A DNA stretch of 64,000 bases from Palsa-1150 sp964531095 (GTDB taxonomy: Bacteria; Myxococcota_A; Polyangia; Polyangiales; Polyangiaceae), in the NCBI GenBank assembly GCA_964531095.1, contig CAZHED010000008.1:1-64000 (forward strand). Reading direction: 5' to 3'. Shown piece by piece: positions 42,371 to 50,901 of this stretch. Positions within the stretch are counted from its first letter, which is position 1. Each line of letters begins with the position of its first letter. The notes beneath the pieces were generated by a model. The model saw nothing but the letters and a program-made list of their open reading frames with translations, searched no databases and was not told the origin of the DNA. The position numbers were made by a program, and so were the translations under genes.

Positions 42371-43747
42371 CTAGGTCAGCGGTCGCAGCTCGCCGAATAG
42401 GGTCGGGACGAGCTCGGATACGGTCGGGTGGATGCCCACGCTTCGCGCGAGGGTCGCCGACGTCGCCCCCGCGTATATGGCGTAGAGGATCCCATGAATT
42501 GCTTCGTCGCCTCCCGTGCCGAGGATGGCAGCGCCAGCGATCTTCTTGGTCTCCGCGTCGACAATTACCTTCATGAAACCCTGCGTCTCGTCCTTTTCGA
42601 CCGCCCGCCCGACGTGACTCATCGGCCTTTCGCCGAGGAGGATGGCGCGGCCGCTCTTGCGCGCCTCGCGCTCGGTCAGGCCCGCCCGTCCGAGCGGTGG
42701 ATCGATGTAGATAGCGTACGCCTCGATGCGATCGCTCACCTTTCGATGGTCGTCCTCGAGCAGGTTCGCGGCCACGATCTCGTAGTCGTTGTACGCGGTG
42801 TGCGTAAATGCCCCTCGTCCATTGCACTCGCCGAGAGCCCATATTCCCTTCACGTTCGTTCGCAGGAAGTCGTCGACACCGATGTATCCCCGCGCATCGA
42901 CGGCTACGCCGGCCCGGTCGAGATGGAGGTCGTCGGTGTTCGGGCGTCTCCCGGTTGCAAGCAAGACGTGCGAGCCGGTTACGGCTCGGTCGCCCGTCTC
43001 GCACTCCAGGCGAACGGTCACACCTTGGCGGTCGGGCCGGAGCGAGATGCACTCGGCACCGACGCGAACCTGGACGCCCTCGCGCTCGAGTACGCCTTTC
43101 ACGGCGGTCGACACGTCCTCATCTTCGCGGCCGAGCAGCCGCGGTCCCATCTCGATGACAGTAACGTCGCTCCCGAAACGCCGGTACATCTGGGCGAACT
43201 CGAGACCGACGGGTCCTCCCCCGATGATGAGGAGGTGGCGAGGCAACGATTCGAGTGCCAGAATCGAAGAGTTGGTGAGGCACGCAACGTCGCGGACCCC
43301 GGGAATCTGGGGGATGCTGGCGCGCCCACCCACGTTGATGAAGATGCGCTCTGCCTCGAGGGTCTGGTCATCCACTTCAACCGTATCGGGCGACGCGAAG
43401 CGCGCGTGACCTTCGATGACCGTGCAACGGTCCAACTCCTTGAGAGACGACTCGACCCCACGACGCGCTTCGGTGGAGACGGCGTCAGCCCGCGCCTTCG
43501 CGCGCGGCAGGTCGAAGCCAACCGGCCCCGGACCGGTGACGCCGTAGGAGGCGGCTCGCCGAGCGACGTAAGCGGCCCGCGCGCTTGCGACGAGCGTTTT
43601 GGTCGGTATGCACCCTGTGTTCACGCACGTGCCGCCGAAGAGCTTTCGCTCGACGATCGCGACGGTTTGCCCTGCCGCGGCAAGGCGTCTGGTGAGGGGC
43701 GGCCCGGCTTGTCCGGCCCCGATGATGATCGCATCGAAGCGCTTCAT
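42371..43747 (-). CDS. FAD-dependent pyridine nucleotide-disulfide oxidoreductase (MerA/Lpd-like)
   Basis: This 458-residue protein has the FAD motif IIIGAGQAG, redox-active disulfide GGTCVNTGCIPTKTL (Cys41, Cys46), NAD(P) motif IIGGGPVGLEFAQMY, the FAD motif GIWALGECNG, and the C-terminal dimerisation domain with the His-Glu dyad HPTVSE (His440, Glu445). The dyad matches dihydrolipoamide dehydrogenase and glutathione-reductase-like enzymes more than true mercuric reductase, which also needs a vicinal C-terminal Cys pair absent here. It probably reduces a small disulfide or quinone. Its ATG overlaps the DUF4126 stop by 4 bp (43744-43747). Confidence 0.9.
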   Translation of the reverse strand: MKRFDAIIIGAGQAGPPLTRRLAAAGQTVAIVERKLFGGTCVNTGCIPTKTLVASARAAYVARRAASYGVTGPGPVGFDLPRAKARADAVSTEARRGVESSLKELDRCTVIEGHARFASPDTVEVDDQTLEAERIFINVGGRASIPQIPGVRDVACLTNSSILALESLPRHLLIIGGGPVGLEFAQMYRRFGSDVTVIEMGPRLLGREDEDVSTAVKGVLEREGVQVRVGAECISLRPDRQGVTVRLECETGDRAVTGSHVLLATGRRPNTDDLHLDRAGVAVDARGYIGVDDFLRTNVKGIWALGECNGRGAFTHTAYNDYEIVAANLLEDDHRKVSDRIEAYAIYIDPPLGRAGLTEREARKSGRAILLGERPMSHVGRAVEKDETQGFMKVIVDAETKKIAGAAILGTGGDEAIHGILYAIYAGATSATLARSVGIHPTVSELVPTLFGELRPLT

Positions 43748-44223
43748 GCGAACACACCGACGATGAGGACGGCACCCGCGATCGCGACGGCATCTTCGAG
43801 GAACGCGGCCGATCGATCCCTTCGGAAGACCTGCGCAAGCCTGCTCCTCACGCCGGAGCCGCCCATTGTTCCAAGGATCGCCCCGACGACACCGGCTGCT
43901 GCCCCGATGGTCCACGACTCCGCAGCCGTCGCGATGGAGGCGCCGCACACCGCTCGGCTCGCCATACGCGCCCCGAACTGCAGCGGCGTCTTCCGGCTCG
44001 GGATAATGGGCAACTGATCGATCACGAGCTCTGCGATCGCGGCAATGCTGAGAATCCACAGCGCAACTGCGGTGCCCAGAAAGCCGAGCCACGTGCCCTC
44101 GAGCTTCAGCGCCCCGAGGTGGGCCGCCCAGCTCACTGCTGCCAATGGCGTCAGCGTGCGAAGCCCCGCGACCACGCCGATGAGCAACGCCAAAACCGAG
44201 GCATAAATAGCGTAGATGGTCAT
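43744..44223 (-). CDS. DUF4126 family membrane protein
   Basis: This 159-residue protein has four hydrophobic segments and DUF4126 landmarks: the N-terminal VLALLIGVVAGLRTLTPLAAVSWAAHLG, the loop LVIDQLPIIPSRKTPLQFGARMASRAVCGA and the C-terminal VVGAILGTMGGSGVRSRLAQVF. It overlaps the oxidoreductase start by 4 bp, so the two are co-translated. GAGGG lies 6 nt before the ATG at 44223. Two GTTAG repeats 11 bp apart lie just upstream. The function of the family is unknown; coupling to a redox enzyme suggests a transport or redox link, which is inference. Confidence 0.82.
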   Translation of the reverse strand: MTIYAIYASVLALLIGVVAGLRTLTPLAAVSWAAHLGALKLEGTWLGFLGTAVALWILSIAAIAELVIDQLPIIPSRKTPLQFGARMASRAVCGASIATAAESWTIGAAAGVVGAILGTMGGSGVRSRLAQVFRRDRSAAFLEDAVAIAGAVLIVGVFA

Positions 44224-44429
44224 TCTGCCCTCGCTAACTGCGCACTAACACGCGCAAACAGCAGGCCAAGACGAGACCGGCCTGGTGACCCAGACGCAAA
44301 CGTGCTCGCCGGCCTCGGGTTTGCTTCCAGAACGCGAGGCGAGGTCGACACCGACCAGAACTTCCAGTGGCACAGAGCGGCGGCCGAGCGCCCCCCTGAC
44401 GCCATCCCGACAAGCCCACGGAGGCCACG

Positions 44430-45107
44430 ATGAGCGGCACGCAGATGCGCAGTCAACAACCAACGCAGATCCCGAGCCCTGGAATGGTCGACACGAAACT
44501 CGAGGTCGCCACCATTCCCGTGTCCGACGTCGATCGCGCCAAACGCTTCTACGAGCGCTTGGGGTGGCGGTCGGACGCCGATTTCTCGAACGGTGCAGAC
44601 TGGCGGGTGGTGCAGCTGACGCCTCCCGGGTCACCGTGCTCCATCCAGTTCGGCACGGGAATCACAACGGCAGCGCCGGGTTCAGTTCAGGGTCTGTATC
44701 TCGTAGTGTCCGACATCGAGGCGGCACGCGCAGCGCTCATCGGCCGCGGGATCGACGTGAGTGATGTGTTCCATTACGGCGCCGTCCGAGGACCGCGCTT
44801 GCCGGGCCCGGACCCCGAAAGGCGCTCGTACGGCTCATGGGCGTCATTCCGTGATCCAGACGGCAACGGGTGGCTGCTTCAGGAGATCAAGGCGCGGCTT
44901 CCCGGACGAGGACTCAGCTTGGACGCCGCGACTCTGACAGAGCTTCTGCGAGAGGCCGAGAGGGGCCACGGCGCCTACGAAGCGACCGCCCCGAAGCACC
45001 ACTGGTCGGGATGGTACGCCGCCTACATCGTCGCGCGAGAGCAGGGGCGAACTCCCGATGAGGCAGCCAAGGATGCTGCGCTCCATATAGAAAGGACGCG
45101 CCGATGA
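44430..45107 (+). CDS. VOC protein with a C-terminal helical extension
   Basis: This 225-residue protein has one VOC domain (LEVATIPVSDVDRAKRFYERLGWR, FGTGITTAAPGSVQGLYLVV, RSYGSWASFRDPDGNGWLLQEI) and a C-terminal helical extension (TLTELLREAERGHGAYEATAPKHHWSGWYAAYIVAREQGRTP) resembling a small helical domain found in other VOC proteins. GGAGG lies 5 nt before the ATG at 44430. Its stop overlaps the next ATG by 4 bp (45104-45107), so it was once coupled to the short-chain dehydrogenase that is now truncated. The substrate is unknown. Confidence 0.85.
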   Translation: MSGTQMRSQQPTQIPSPGMVDTKLEVATIPVSDVDRAKRFYERLGWRSDADFSNGADWRVVQLTPPGSPCSIQFGTGITTAAPGSVQGLYLVVSDIEAARAALIGRGIDVSDVFHYGAVRGPRLPGPDPERRSYGSWASFRDPDGNGWLLQEIKARLPGRGLSLDAATLTELLREAERGHGAYEATAPKHHWSGWYAAYIVAREQGRTPDEAAKDAALHIERTRR

Positions 45108-45200
45108 GCGCACCGCAATCGCCCCCTCTCGCCCTCGACGCGAACGAGCCGGGACTGGTCGGGCAAACCGTCGTCGTGATCGGGGCTAGCGCCGGCATCG
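45104..45200 (+). pseudogene. truncated short-chain dehydrogenase (SDR) remnant
   Basis: The frame starts MSAPQSPPLALDANEPGLVG and goes into QTVVVIGASAGIGS, the exact N-terminal Rossmann motif TGxxxGIG of SDR enzymes. After GIGS the sequence stops resembling an SDR; the frame continues through the antisense 3' end of the response regulator until 45463. About 200 residues of catalytic domain are missing, including the YxxxK site. The break is close to 45200. A deletion or the insertion of the two-component module is the simplest explanation. Residual expression would give a non-functional peptide. Confidence 0.75.
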
Positions 45201-45222
45201 GCTCGATACGGCCCGACGAGCA

Positions 45223-45861
45223 TCACGATTCAGCTGAAGTCAGCCCCTCGCGAATCGCGTACTTGGTCAGCTCCGCGATGGTACGCAGGTTTACCTTTTC
45301 CATGATCTGTCGTCGATGCGTCTCGACGGTGGCCACCGCGATCTGGAGGACCACGGCAATCTCTTTCGAAGACTTCCCTTCCGCGATGAGCTGCAGGACC
45401 TCCCGCTCTCGAAGACTCAGCCGCCTCTCGGACCCCTGCGAAGGATCCGCCCGTAATGCATGATCGACCACGCTGCCCGCGATGGCCGGGCTCAGGTACG
45501 TGTGCCCGCGCGCAACGACGTCCAGCGCGCTGAGAAGCTCGTCGGAGGCCGAGTTCTTCAGCAAATAGCCCGCGGCGCCCGCCTCGAGCATCGCGATCAC
45601 GTAACGCCGGTCGGAGTTCATGCTCAGCGCGATGACCTTGACGCCAGGCAGCTCCGCTCCGAGACGCCGCGTGGCATCGATGCCGTTGAGCTGGGGCATC
45701 GCAATGTCGATGACGACCACGTCGGGACGGACACGTCTCACTTCCGCGATCGCCTCGTGGCCGTTGGCGGCATCGCCCACCACCTCGACCCCGGCCCGCT
45801 CGAGCACGGCCCGAAGTCCGTCGCGCATCATTTCGTGATCATCGGCGAGAAGAACCTTCAC
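45223..45861 (-). CDS. NarL/FixJ-family response regulator
   Basis: This 212-residue protein has a receiver domain with DD (7-8), phosphoacceptor Asp52 (DVVVIDIAMPQ) and Lys102 (YLLKNSASD), then a LuxR-type helix-turn-helix (LSLREREVLQLIAEGKSSKEIAVVLQIAVATVETHR). It would bind DNA after phosphorylation. Its start overlaps the stop of the kinase gene by 4 bp (45858-45861), so the two are made together. Its 3' end lies directly beside the truncated SDR gene. Confidence 0.93.
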   Translation of the reverse strand: MKVLLADDHEMMRDGLRAVLERAGVEVVGDAANGHEAIAEVRRVRPDVVVIDIAMPQLNGIDATRRLGAELPGVKVIALSMNSDRRYVIAMLEAGAAGYLLKNSASDELLSALDVVARGHTYLSPAIAGSVVDHALRADPSQGSERRLSLREREVLQLIAEGKSSKEIAVVLQIAVATVETHRRQIMEKVNLRTIAELTKYAIREGLTSAES

Positions 45862-48800
45862 GGCGTTTCCTCCTCCCCGGTCGGCTGTTCAGGGGCCTTC
45901 TGACTTGGGGACGGACGCACTTGCAGTGGCACGCGGATGCTCACGCGGGTGCCTTGACGCGGCGCGGACTCGATCGTCATCGCGCCACCGAGCCCCGCAA
46001 TCTGCTCGCGGACGCTGAGAAGGCCGAACCCCGCGCCACTCGGTCGGTCGGCTGGAGTTTCGGGGGGGAAACCAACCCCATCGTCCACCACATCGACTTC
46101 CAGTTCATCGTGGACCCGCCGGAGCGACACTTTGGCGGCGGCCTTCGCGTGCTTGAGGACGTTCATGATGAGCTCTCGGACGGCTCGAAAGACGACGGCC
46201 TTGGCCGCGTCGTCCAGCGGCTTCTCCGAACCGTCGTCGACGAACCCGACATGGACCCCGTGCCGCTTCTCCACGTCTTCGGCAAGCCAAGCGAGCGCCT
46301 CCTTGAGACCGAGATCGTAGAGAACCGGCGGGCTCAGGTCGAAGATCAATGTGTGTTGGTCCGCGATGGCCCGTTCGAGCACATCGACCGCTCCGTCGAC
46401 CGCTGCGCGAGGAGCCCCGACAAGGTCCCCGCGAACCGATGTCAGCTTGATCTGAGCGAGGGCAAGCGCCTGGCCGATCCGATCGTGCAGCGCGATGGCG
46501 ATGCGCCGGCGCTCCCGCTGCTCGGTCAAGACCGCGTCGAACGCCATGCGACGGAGGCGATCTTGGTACAGGGCAATTTGGCGCTCCGTTTCCCGACGTT
46601 GCGTGACGTCCGTCACGAAGGCCACGACGACCGGACCGTCGTCTCGCGTCATGGTGCTGAGCGCGACCTCGATCGGAAACTCCGACCCGTCCTTGCGCCG
46701 GCCGACGACATCACGCCTGGGCCCCACCGGCGGTGCGGATGGCGTCGCCGGATGACCGGCTCGATGCCCCGCGTGGATCGTTCGCAGGCGCTCGGGCAAC
46801 AGCAAGTCGACCGACATCCCGGTGAGCTCTTCCCCTTCGAAGCCGAAGACCTGCGCGGCCGCCGGGTTCGCATAGAGGACCCGCCCGGCGGGGTCGACCA
46901 TCACGATGGCCTCCGCCGCCCCGGTCAGTGCATCGCGAAACGACAAGTCAGCGCGGGCAATCCGAGTGCGCTCTGCCTCCGTGACGTCCTGGAGGGCGAC
47001 CAAAAGGAGACCCATGCCCTCGATACGCCGAGCGTTGATCAAGAGGACGCTTGCGCTTCCGGTTTCGTCGGTGTGCTCCAGCCGGAAGTCGTCGGTCGTA
47101 CCGCGTTGGCCCAGCCCTTCGAGAACGCTGCGCAGAGCGGGAGTGGCCAGCTCGGGGCGTCCGATCTCGTCGAGTCTCCGGCCAACGACGTCCTTCGACG
47201 CGAGACGGAATGCGTCCAAGAAAGCCGTGTTTGCCGACTGCACGCGCAGGTCGGGGTCGAGCACGACGAGCCCATCGCGAACCGTCTCGACGATGCCTTC
47301 CGCATACCGGGTGGCGGCCACCAGGCGATCGGCGGTTCTGCTCTCTGCGTCGACGTCGCGCGCGGAGATCACAATCCCATCGATCCGACCGTCGAGCGTG
47401 ACGTACGGGCGCAACCAGACTCTGAACCGGTAGCCGCTGCCGTCTTGAACGGACAATTCGACCGGAGCGAAGTGTTCGATGACTTCGACGATTCGGGGCA
47501 TCAGCTCTGGCGCGAGCGCGACGATTCGTCCGACGTCACGTATCGAACGGCCGAGATCGGTGGCGAGAAGCCCGAACACTTTGCCGGCGGAGGGCGTGAA
47601 GCGCCGCAGGCGCAGGTCACGCCCGACAATGAGAATCGGGATCTCCGCACTGGTCAGCACGTTCGTGAGATCGTCACTCAATCGCGTGGCCTCGATATTT
47701 CGCTCCTTCAGCTCGTCATTGAGGGTGCGGAGCTCCTCGTTGGTTGCCTGCAGCTCCTCTTTGGCGCTCTGCAGCTCCTCGTTCGTGCTCCGAAGCTCCT
47801 CGTTGCTCGACACGATCTCCTCGTTGGCGGCCTTGAGCTCCTCGTTGCTCGCCTCGAGCTGCTCGATGACCGACTCGAGGTACTGACGCGTCGACGCGAG
47901 CTCCTGGCGCAATCCACTCTCCGTGGCTTGCTCGGCATCCGAGCCGCGGGCGACTGAGGGGGCTGCAGCCGCGGCTTCCTTGGAGGTGACGTCCTCGAAG
48001 AGAACGAGCAAGAAACCCTGCTCTGCGGGATGGACGGCGAACGGCACGACCTCCAGCGCGACGGTGCGATACCTCTCGCCGTCGACGAGCGTGAGGCCGA
48101 CCTCCCGCGCGCGTCGCCGCGTGGAACGTGCTTGGTCGATCGCGCGTCGGAGCGGAAGCCTCAACTCTTCGCGAACGGTACGGAGTAGATCGAGGCTCGC
48201 CGCACCTTGCGCGTGCTCGAGGAAGGGTCCGGTCGGTCCCCGGAACTGGACGATGGCGAGGTCGTCGCCGACCACGACGCCCGGCGGACCGAACGCCGCG
48301 AGGACCAGGCGGTCGGCTTCGCGTTGGACGTCGGACGAGTCGGCGGACCGATTCCCGATGGCGCGCTCGAGCGGCAGAGTCGGGCCGGTAGGGGGCGCTG
48401 CGAAATGAGACCGCAACTGTGGATTCGCGAAGCTGAAGGCACTCCTGGGCGTGGCCGACGTGCGCTTGTAGATCTTGTTCTTGCCGTCGACCGCAACGAA
48501 TCCTGCGAACGTACCGGTCGTCTCGGCGCTCCCGAGCGCCAAGAACCCCCCCTCGCGCAGGGCAAAATGGAGCAGCGCGATGACGCGATTCTGCAGCTCC
48601 GGGCCGAGATAGATCATCAAGTTGCGGCAGCTGACCAGATCCATTGCCGAAAATGGCGGATCTCGGGTGACGTCGTGCTGGGCAAAAACGCACAGGTCGC
48701 GCACGTAGCGTCGAATCTGGTAGCCGGCCTCGTTTTTCGTAAAGAAGCGCTGGAGCCGCTCGTGCGATAAGACGAGCTCTATGTTCTCAGGGTACCTGCC

Positions 48801-49892
48801 CGCGCGCGCCCTCTCGATGATTGCCGGACTGAGGTCCGTTCCAAAAATCTGGACGGGCAGGTCCTTCTGCACTTCCATGAGAAATTCGAGCAAGCAGATT
48901 GCAATCGAATAGACCTCCTCTCCCGTCGAGCAGCCCGGCACCCAAACGCGGATCGGGGCGTCACGAGGCCGGTGCTCGCACACCTTGGGAAAGACGTGCT
49001 TGCGAAGCGCATCGAACGCGGCGGACTCACGGAAGAACCCAGTCACGTGGATCAGGACGTCCTCGCAAAGCGCGCGGACTTCGGCAGGTTCACGTCTCAG
49101 CAGCTCAACGTAAGCCGCAAGGTCAGTCAACCCGAGCATGACGAGGCGGCGCTGCAGACGACGCCGGACGGTCGCTGGCTTGTAGCACGCGAAGTCGATG
49201 CCGCTGGCCGCTCGTACTGCCGCGAGAATCTGCAAGTACTCGGCTGCCTCTGGCCGGTCACGCGTCGGCGCCAAAGGCGACGCCGGATGTGCGCCCATGC
49301 GTCGGAGCTCCCGGGCCAATCCCGCGGGCGGCAAAATGAAGTCGACGCACCCCGTAGCGATCGCGCTTTGGGGCATGCTCGCGTATTGCGCGGTGGCGTC
49401 CTGCGCCAAGGCGATTCCACCCTCTCGCTTGATCGCCTTGACGCCCTCGGTTCCGTCGAAGCCGCTCCCGCTGAGGACGACCCCCACCGCCGTGCCGTCG
49501 CGGTCCAGCGCCAGTGATTCGAAGAACCGATCGATCGGAAGGTGCAGGCCGCCCTCCTCCGAGCGCGGCACGAGCTTCAAGACTCCACGGCGGATCAGCA
49601 ACCCTGCATTGGGCGGAAGCACATAGACACGGTTGGGTTCAACCCGGGCGCCCTCGGCTGCAGCCACGACCGGCATCGTGGTCGCCCGAGACAGGATATC
49701 GACCAAACCGCTCTCATGCGTGGGATCCAGATGATGGATGATCACGGTCGCGACGTGCGGCTCGGCACCAAGGCCTCGCAATAGCTCCGCCGTCGGCTCG
49801 AGCCCCCCCGCGGACGCGCCGACCGCCGCGATCGGGAACGAACCGACGTGAGCCGCGTCGCTTGCATCTCTCACATCGCCCGGCTGCACCAT
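45858..49892 (-). CDS. CheB-CheR-PAS-histidine kinase hybrid sensor
   Basis: This 1344-residue protein joins chemotaxis-like and kinase modules. A CheB methylesterase domain (about 18-200) has Ser27 (AVGASAGGL), the HHLDPTHESG His segment and LSGSGFDGTEG Asp. A CheR methyltransferase (about 205-470) has VWVPGCSTGEEVYSIAI and SCRNLMIYLG. A long coiled coil (about 665-735, NEELKAANEEIVSSNEELRS) is followed by three PAS regions (about 740-1115). The C-terminus has HisKA_3 and HATPase domains with His1136 (IALHDRIGQALALAQ) and DDGVGFPPE. The start MVQPGDVRD at 49892 is chosen over the open upstream frame. The kinase pairs with the NarL regulator through a 4-bp overlap. No membrane segment is seen, so it is cytoplasmic. 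Confidence 0.92.
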   Translation of the reverse strand: MVQPGDVRDASDAAHVGSFPIAAVGASAGGLEPTAELLRGLGAEPHVATVIIHHLDPTHESGLVDILSRATTMPVVAAAEGARVEPNRVYVLPPNAGLLIRRGVLKLVPRSEEGGLHLPIDRFFESLALDRDGTAVGVVLSGSGFDGTEGVKAIKREGGIALAQDATAQYASMPQSAIATGCVDFILPPAGLARELRRMGAHPASPLAPTRDRPEAAEYLQILAAVRAASGIDFACYKPATVRRRLQRRLVMLGLTDLAAYVELLRREPAEVRALCEDVLIHVTGFFRESAAFDALRKHVFPKVCEHRPRDAPIRVWVPGCSTGEEVYSIAICLLEFLMEVQKDLPVQIFGTDLSPAIIERARAGRYPENIELVLSHERLQRFFTKNEAGYQIRRYVRDLCVFAQHDVTRDPPFSAMDLVSCRNLMIYLGPELQNRVIALLHFALREGGFLALGSAETTGTFAGFVAVDGKNKIYKRTSATPRSAFSFANPQLRSHFAAPPTGPTLPLERAIGNRSADSSDVQREADRLVLAAFGPPGVVVGDDLAIVQFRGPTGPFLEHAQGAASLDLLRTVREELRLPLRRAIDQARSTRRRAREVGLTLVDGERYRTVALEVVPFAVHPAEQGFLLVLFEDVTSKEAAAAAPSVARGSDAEQATESGLRQELASTRQYLESVIEQLEASNEELKAANEEIVSSNEELRSTNEELQSAKEELQATNEELRTLNDELKERNIEATRLSDDLTNVLTSAEIPILIVGRDLRLRRFTPSAGKVFGLLATDLGRSIRDVGRIVALAPELMPRIVEVIEHFAPVELSVQDGSGYRFRVWLRPYVTLDGRIDGIVISARDVDAESRTADRLVAATRYAEGIVETVRDGLVVLDPDLRVQSANTAFLDAFRLASKDVVGRRLDEIGRPELATPALRSVLEGLGQRGTTDDFRLEHTDETGSASVLLINARRIEGMGLLLVALQDVTEAERTRIARADLSFRDALTGAAEAIVMVDPAGRVLYANPAAAQVFGFEGEELTGMSVDLLLPERLRTIHAGHRAGHPATPSAPPVGPRRDVVGRRKDGSEFPIEVALSTMTRDDGPVVVAFVTDVTQRRETERQIALYQDRLRRMAFDAVLTEQRERRRIAIALHDRIGQALALAQIKLTSVRGDLVGAPRAAVDGAVDVLERAIADQHTLIFDLSPPVLYDLGLKEALAWLAEDVEKRHGVHVGFVDDGSEKPLDDAAKAVVFRAVRELIMNVLKHAKAAAKVSLRRVHDELEVDVVDDGVGFPPETPADRPSGAGFGLLSVREQIAGLGGAMTIESAPRQGTRVSIRVPLQVRPSPSQKAPEQPTGEEETP

Positions 49893-50027
49893 GGAAACCC
49901 CCGCTAAGCTGTTACGCCGGGTTGAATGTAGGCCCGTGACTCGCGGCTTGACTGCAAAATCGACGCGCCAGGGCCTTTCTGCGCTCCCCAAACACGGCGG
50001 CGGCACCGCAATCTGCGGGCAGGCCTC

Positions 50028-50465
50028 TCATCCGTGCGGACGATCTCCCGCGCCGATGGCGACGTTGAGCTCAGGCTCCGTCCTCATCGGAATTGGATTC
50101 ACGATGACCATCACGGCCACGTGAGCCGCGTCCTCCGTCTCAATCATCCCCATGTCGGCATCGAACGAGGCTCCGTCCCGGCGGCGCTGCATCACAGCAC
50201 CCGCCCATGGCGATGATCTCCGCTCCAGAGTCGTCGCGAAACACTGATTCGGATCCGGAAGCTGGCAGAGGTCTTGGGCGTAGCAAGCGAGAAGCTCGGC
50301 GCGCGCATAGCCATACGCGCCGAGCGCGGCGTCGTTTGCGGCGAGGATTGCCCCGGTACGAGGGTCGAAGACCCACATCGGGAAGGGACTCGCCGGGAGG
50401 CCAGAATGCCACGATTGGGTCTCCCCCGGAGGGGCAAGGCGGGTCGTCTGCCGCTCGAGCGTCAT
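50028..50465 (-). CDS. stand-alone PAS domain protein
   Basis: This 145-residue protein is one PAS domain: FPMWVFDPRTGAILAANDAALGAYGYARAELLAC is the typical PAS core, followed by QRRRDGASFDADMGMIETED, the strand-rich second half. There is no output domain. It lies 135 bp upstream of the CheB-CheR-kinase start on the same strand, so it may be co-transcribed and act as a small sensory partner, or it may be the broken end of a longer sensor. The ATG at 50465 is supported by context only. Confidence 0.68.
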   Translation of the reverse strand: MTLERQTTRLAPPGETQSWHSGLPASPFPMWVFDPRTGAILAANDAALGAYGYARAELLACYAQDLCQLPDPNQCFATTLERRSSPWAGAVMQRRRDGASFDADMGMIETEDAAHVAVMVIVNPIPMRTEPELNVAIGAGDRPHG

Positions 50466-50901
50466 GGTTGGCCCCCGGGGAAACGGAGCACCAGTCCCGG
50501 AGACTCACCCGAATTGCCACGGTGGGCTCGCTGGGTGGCCGCGGCGATTGCGCCCTCCGTCCGTGGACCGCAGCGTGGAGGCATCGGCGCGCGCGGGCCA
50601 TCATCGAAATCCTGGAGAGCTCCTCAAATAATCCGGTACCAGCTAGGGATCCGCCGATCGCGTGGCTATCTGGTCGGGGCCGCCCCGACGCGGACAGCGT
50701 GAGACATTCCGCGTGTTCGCACGGGGCGGCGTTTCCTCGTGGGCTGGGGGGCCGGAGGCTCCCCATGAAGAGATTCGCGGGGCGGCCCCCGATCTTGGCA
50801 TCCAGACTCCACAGATCTTGGGATTGAGGCCCCGCGGTGCAGGGCCGACCCTTCGTGCCCGCGGTGCAGCACCAGTCCGACCGAGTAGCCAGGGGGAGCA
50901 G
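50466..50901. other. 436-bp divergent leader between sensory genes
   Basis: This gap separates the PAS protein start from the REC-PAS-GGDEF-REC-kinase start. Near its right end CGCGGGGC (50776-50783) is complementary to GCCCCGCG (50829-50836), making a 8-bp stem with a 45-nt loop, and AGGGGGA lies 4-10 nt before the ATG at 50902. The frame of the downstream gene stays open across much of the gap but has no better start. No promoter could be fixed. Confidence 0.5.

Noticed and set aside
42250..42576. Plus-strand frame of 108 codons between convergent genes
   Set aside because: It runs into the antisense of the oxidoreductase gene; no domain, no Shine-Dalgarno.
45921..47957. Long plus-strand frame of 678 codons
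   Set aside because: It is antisense to the hybrid kinase and shows only shadow composition.
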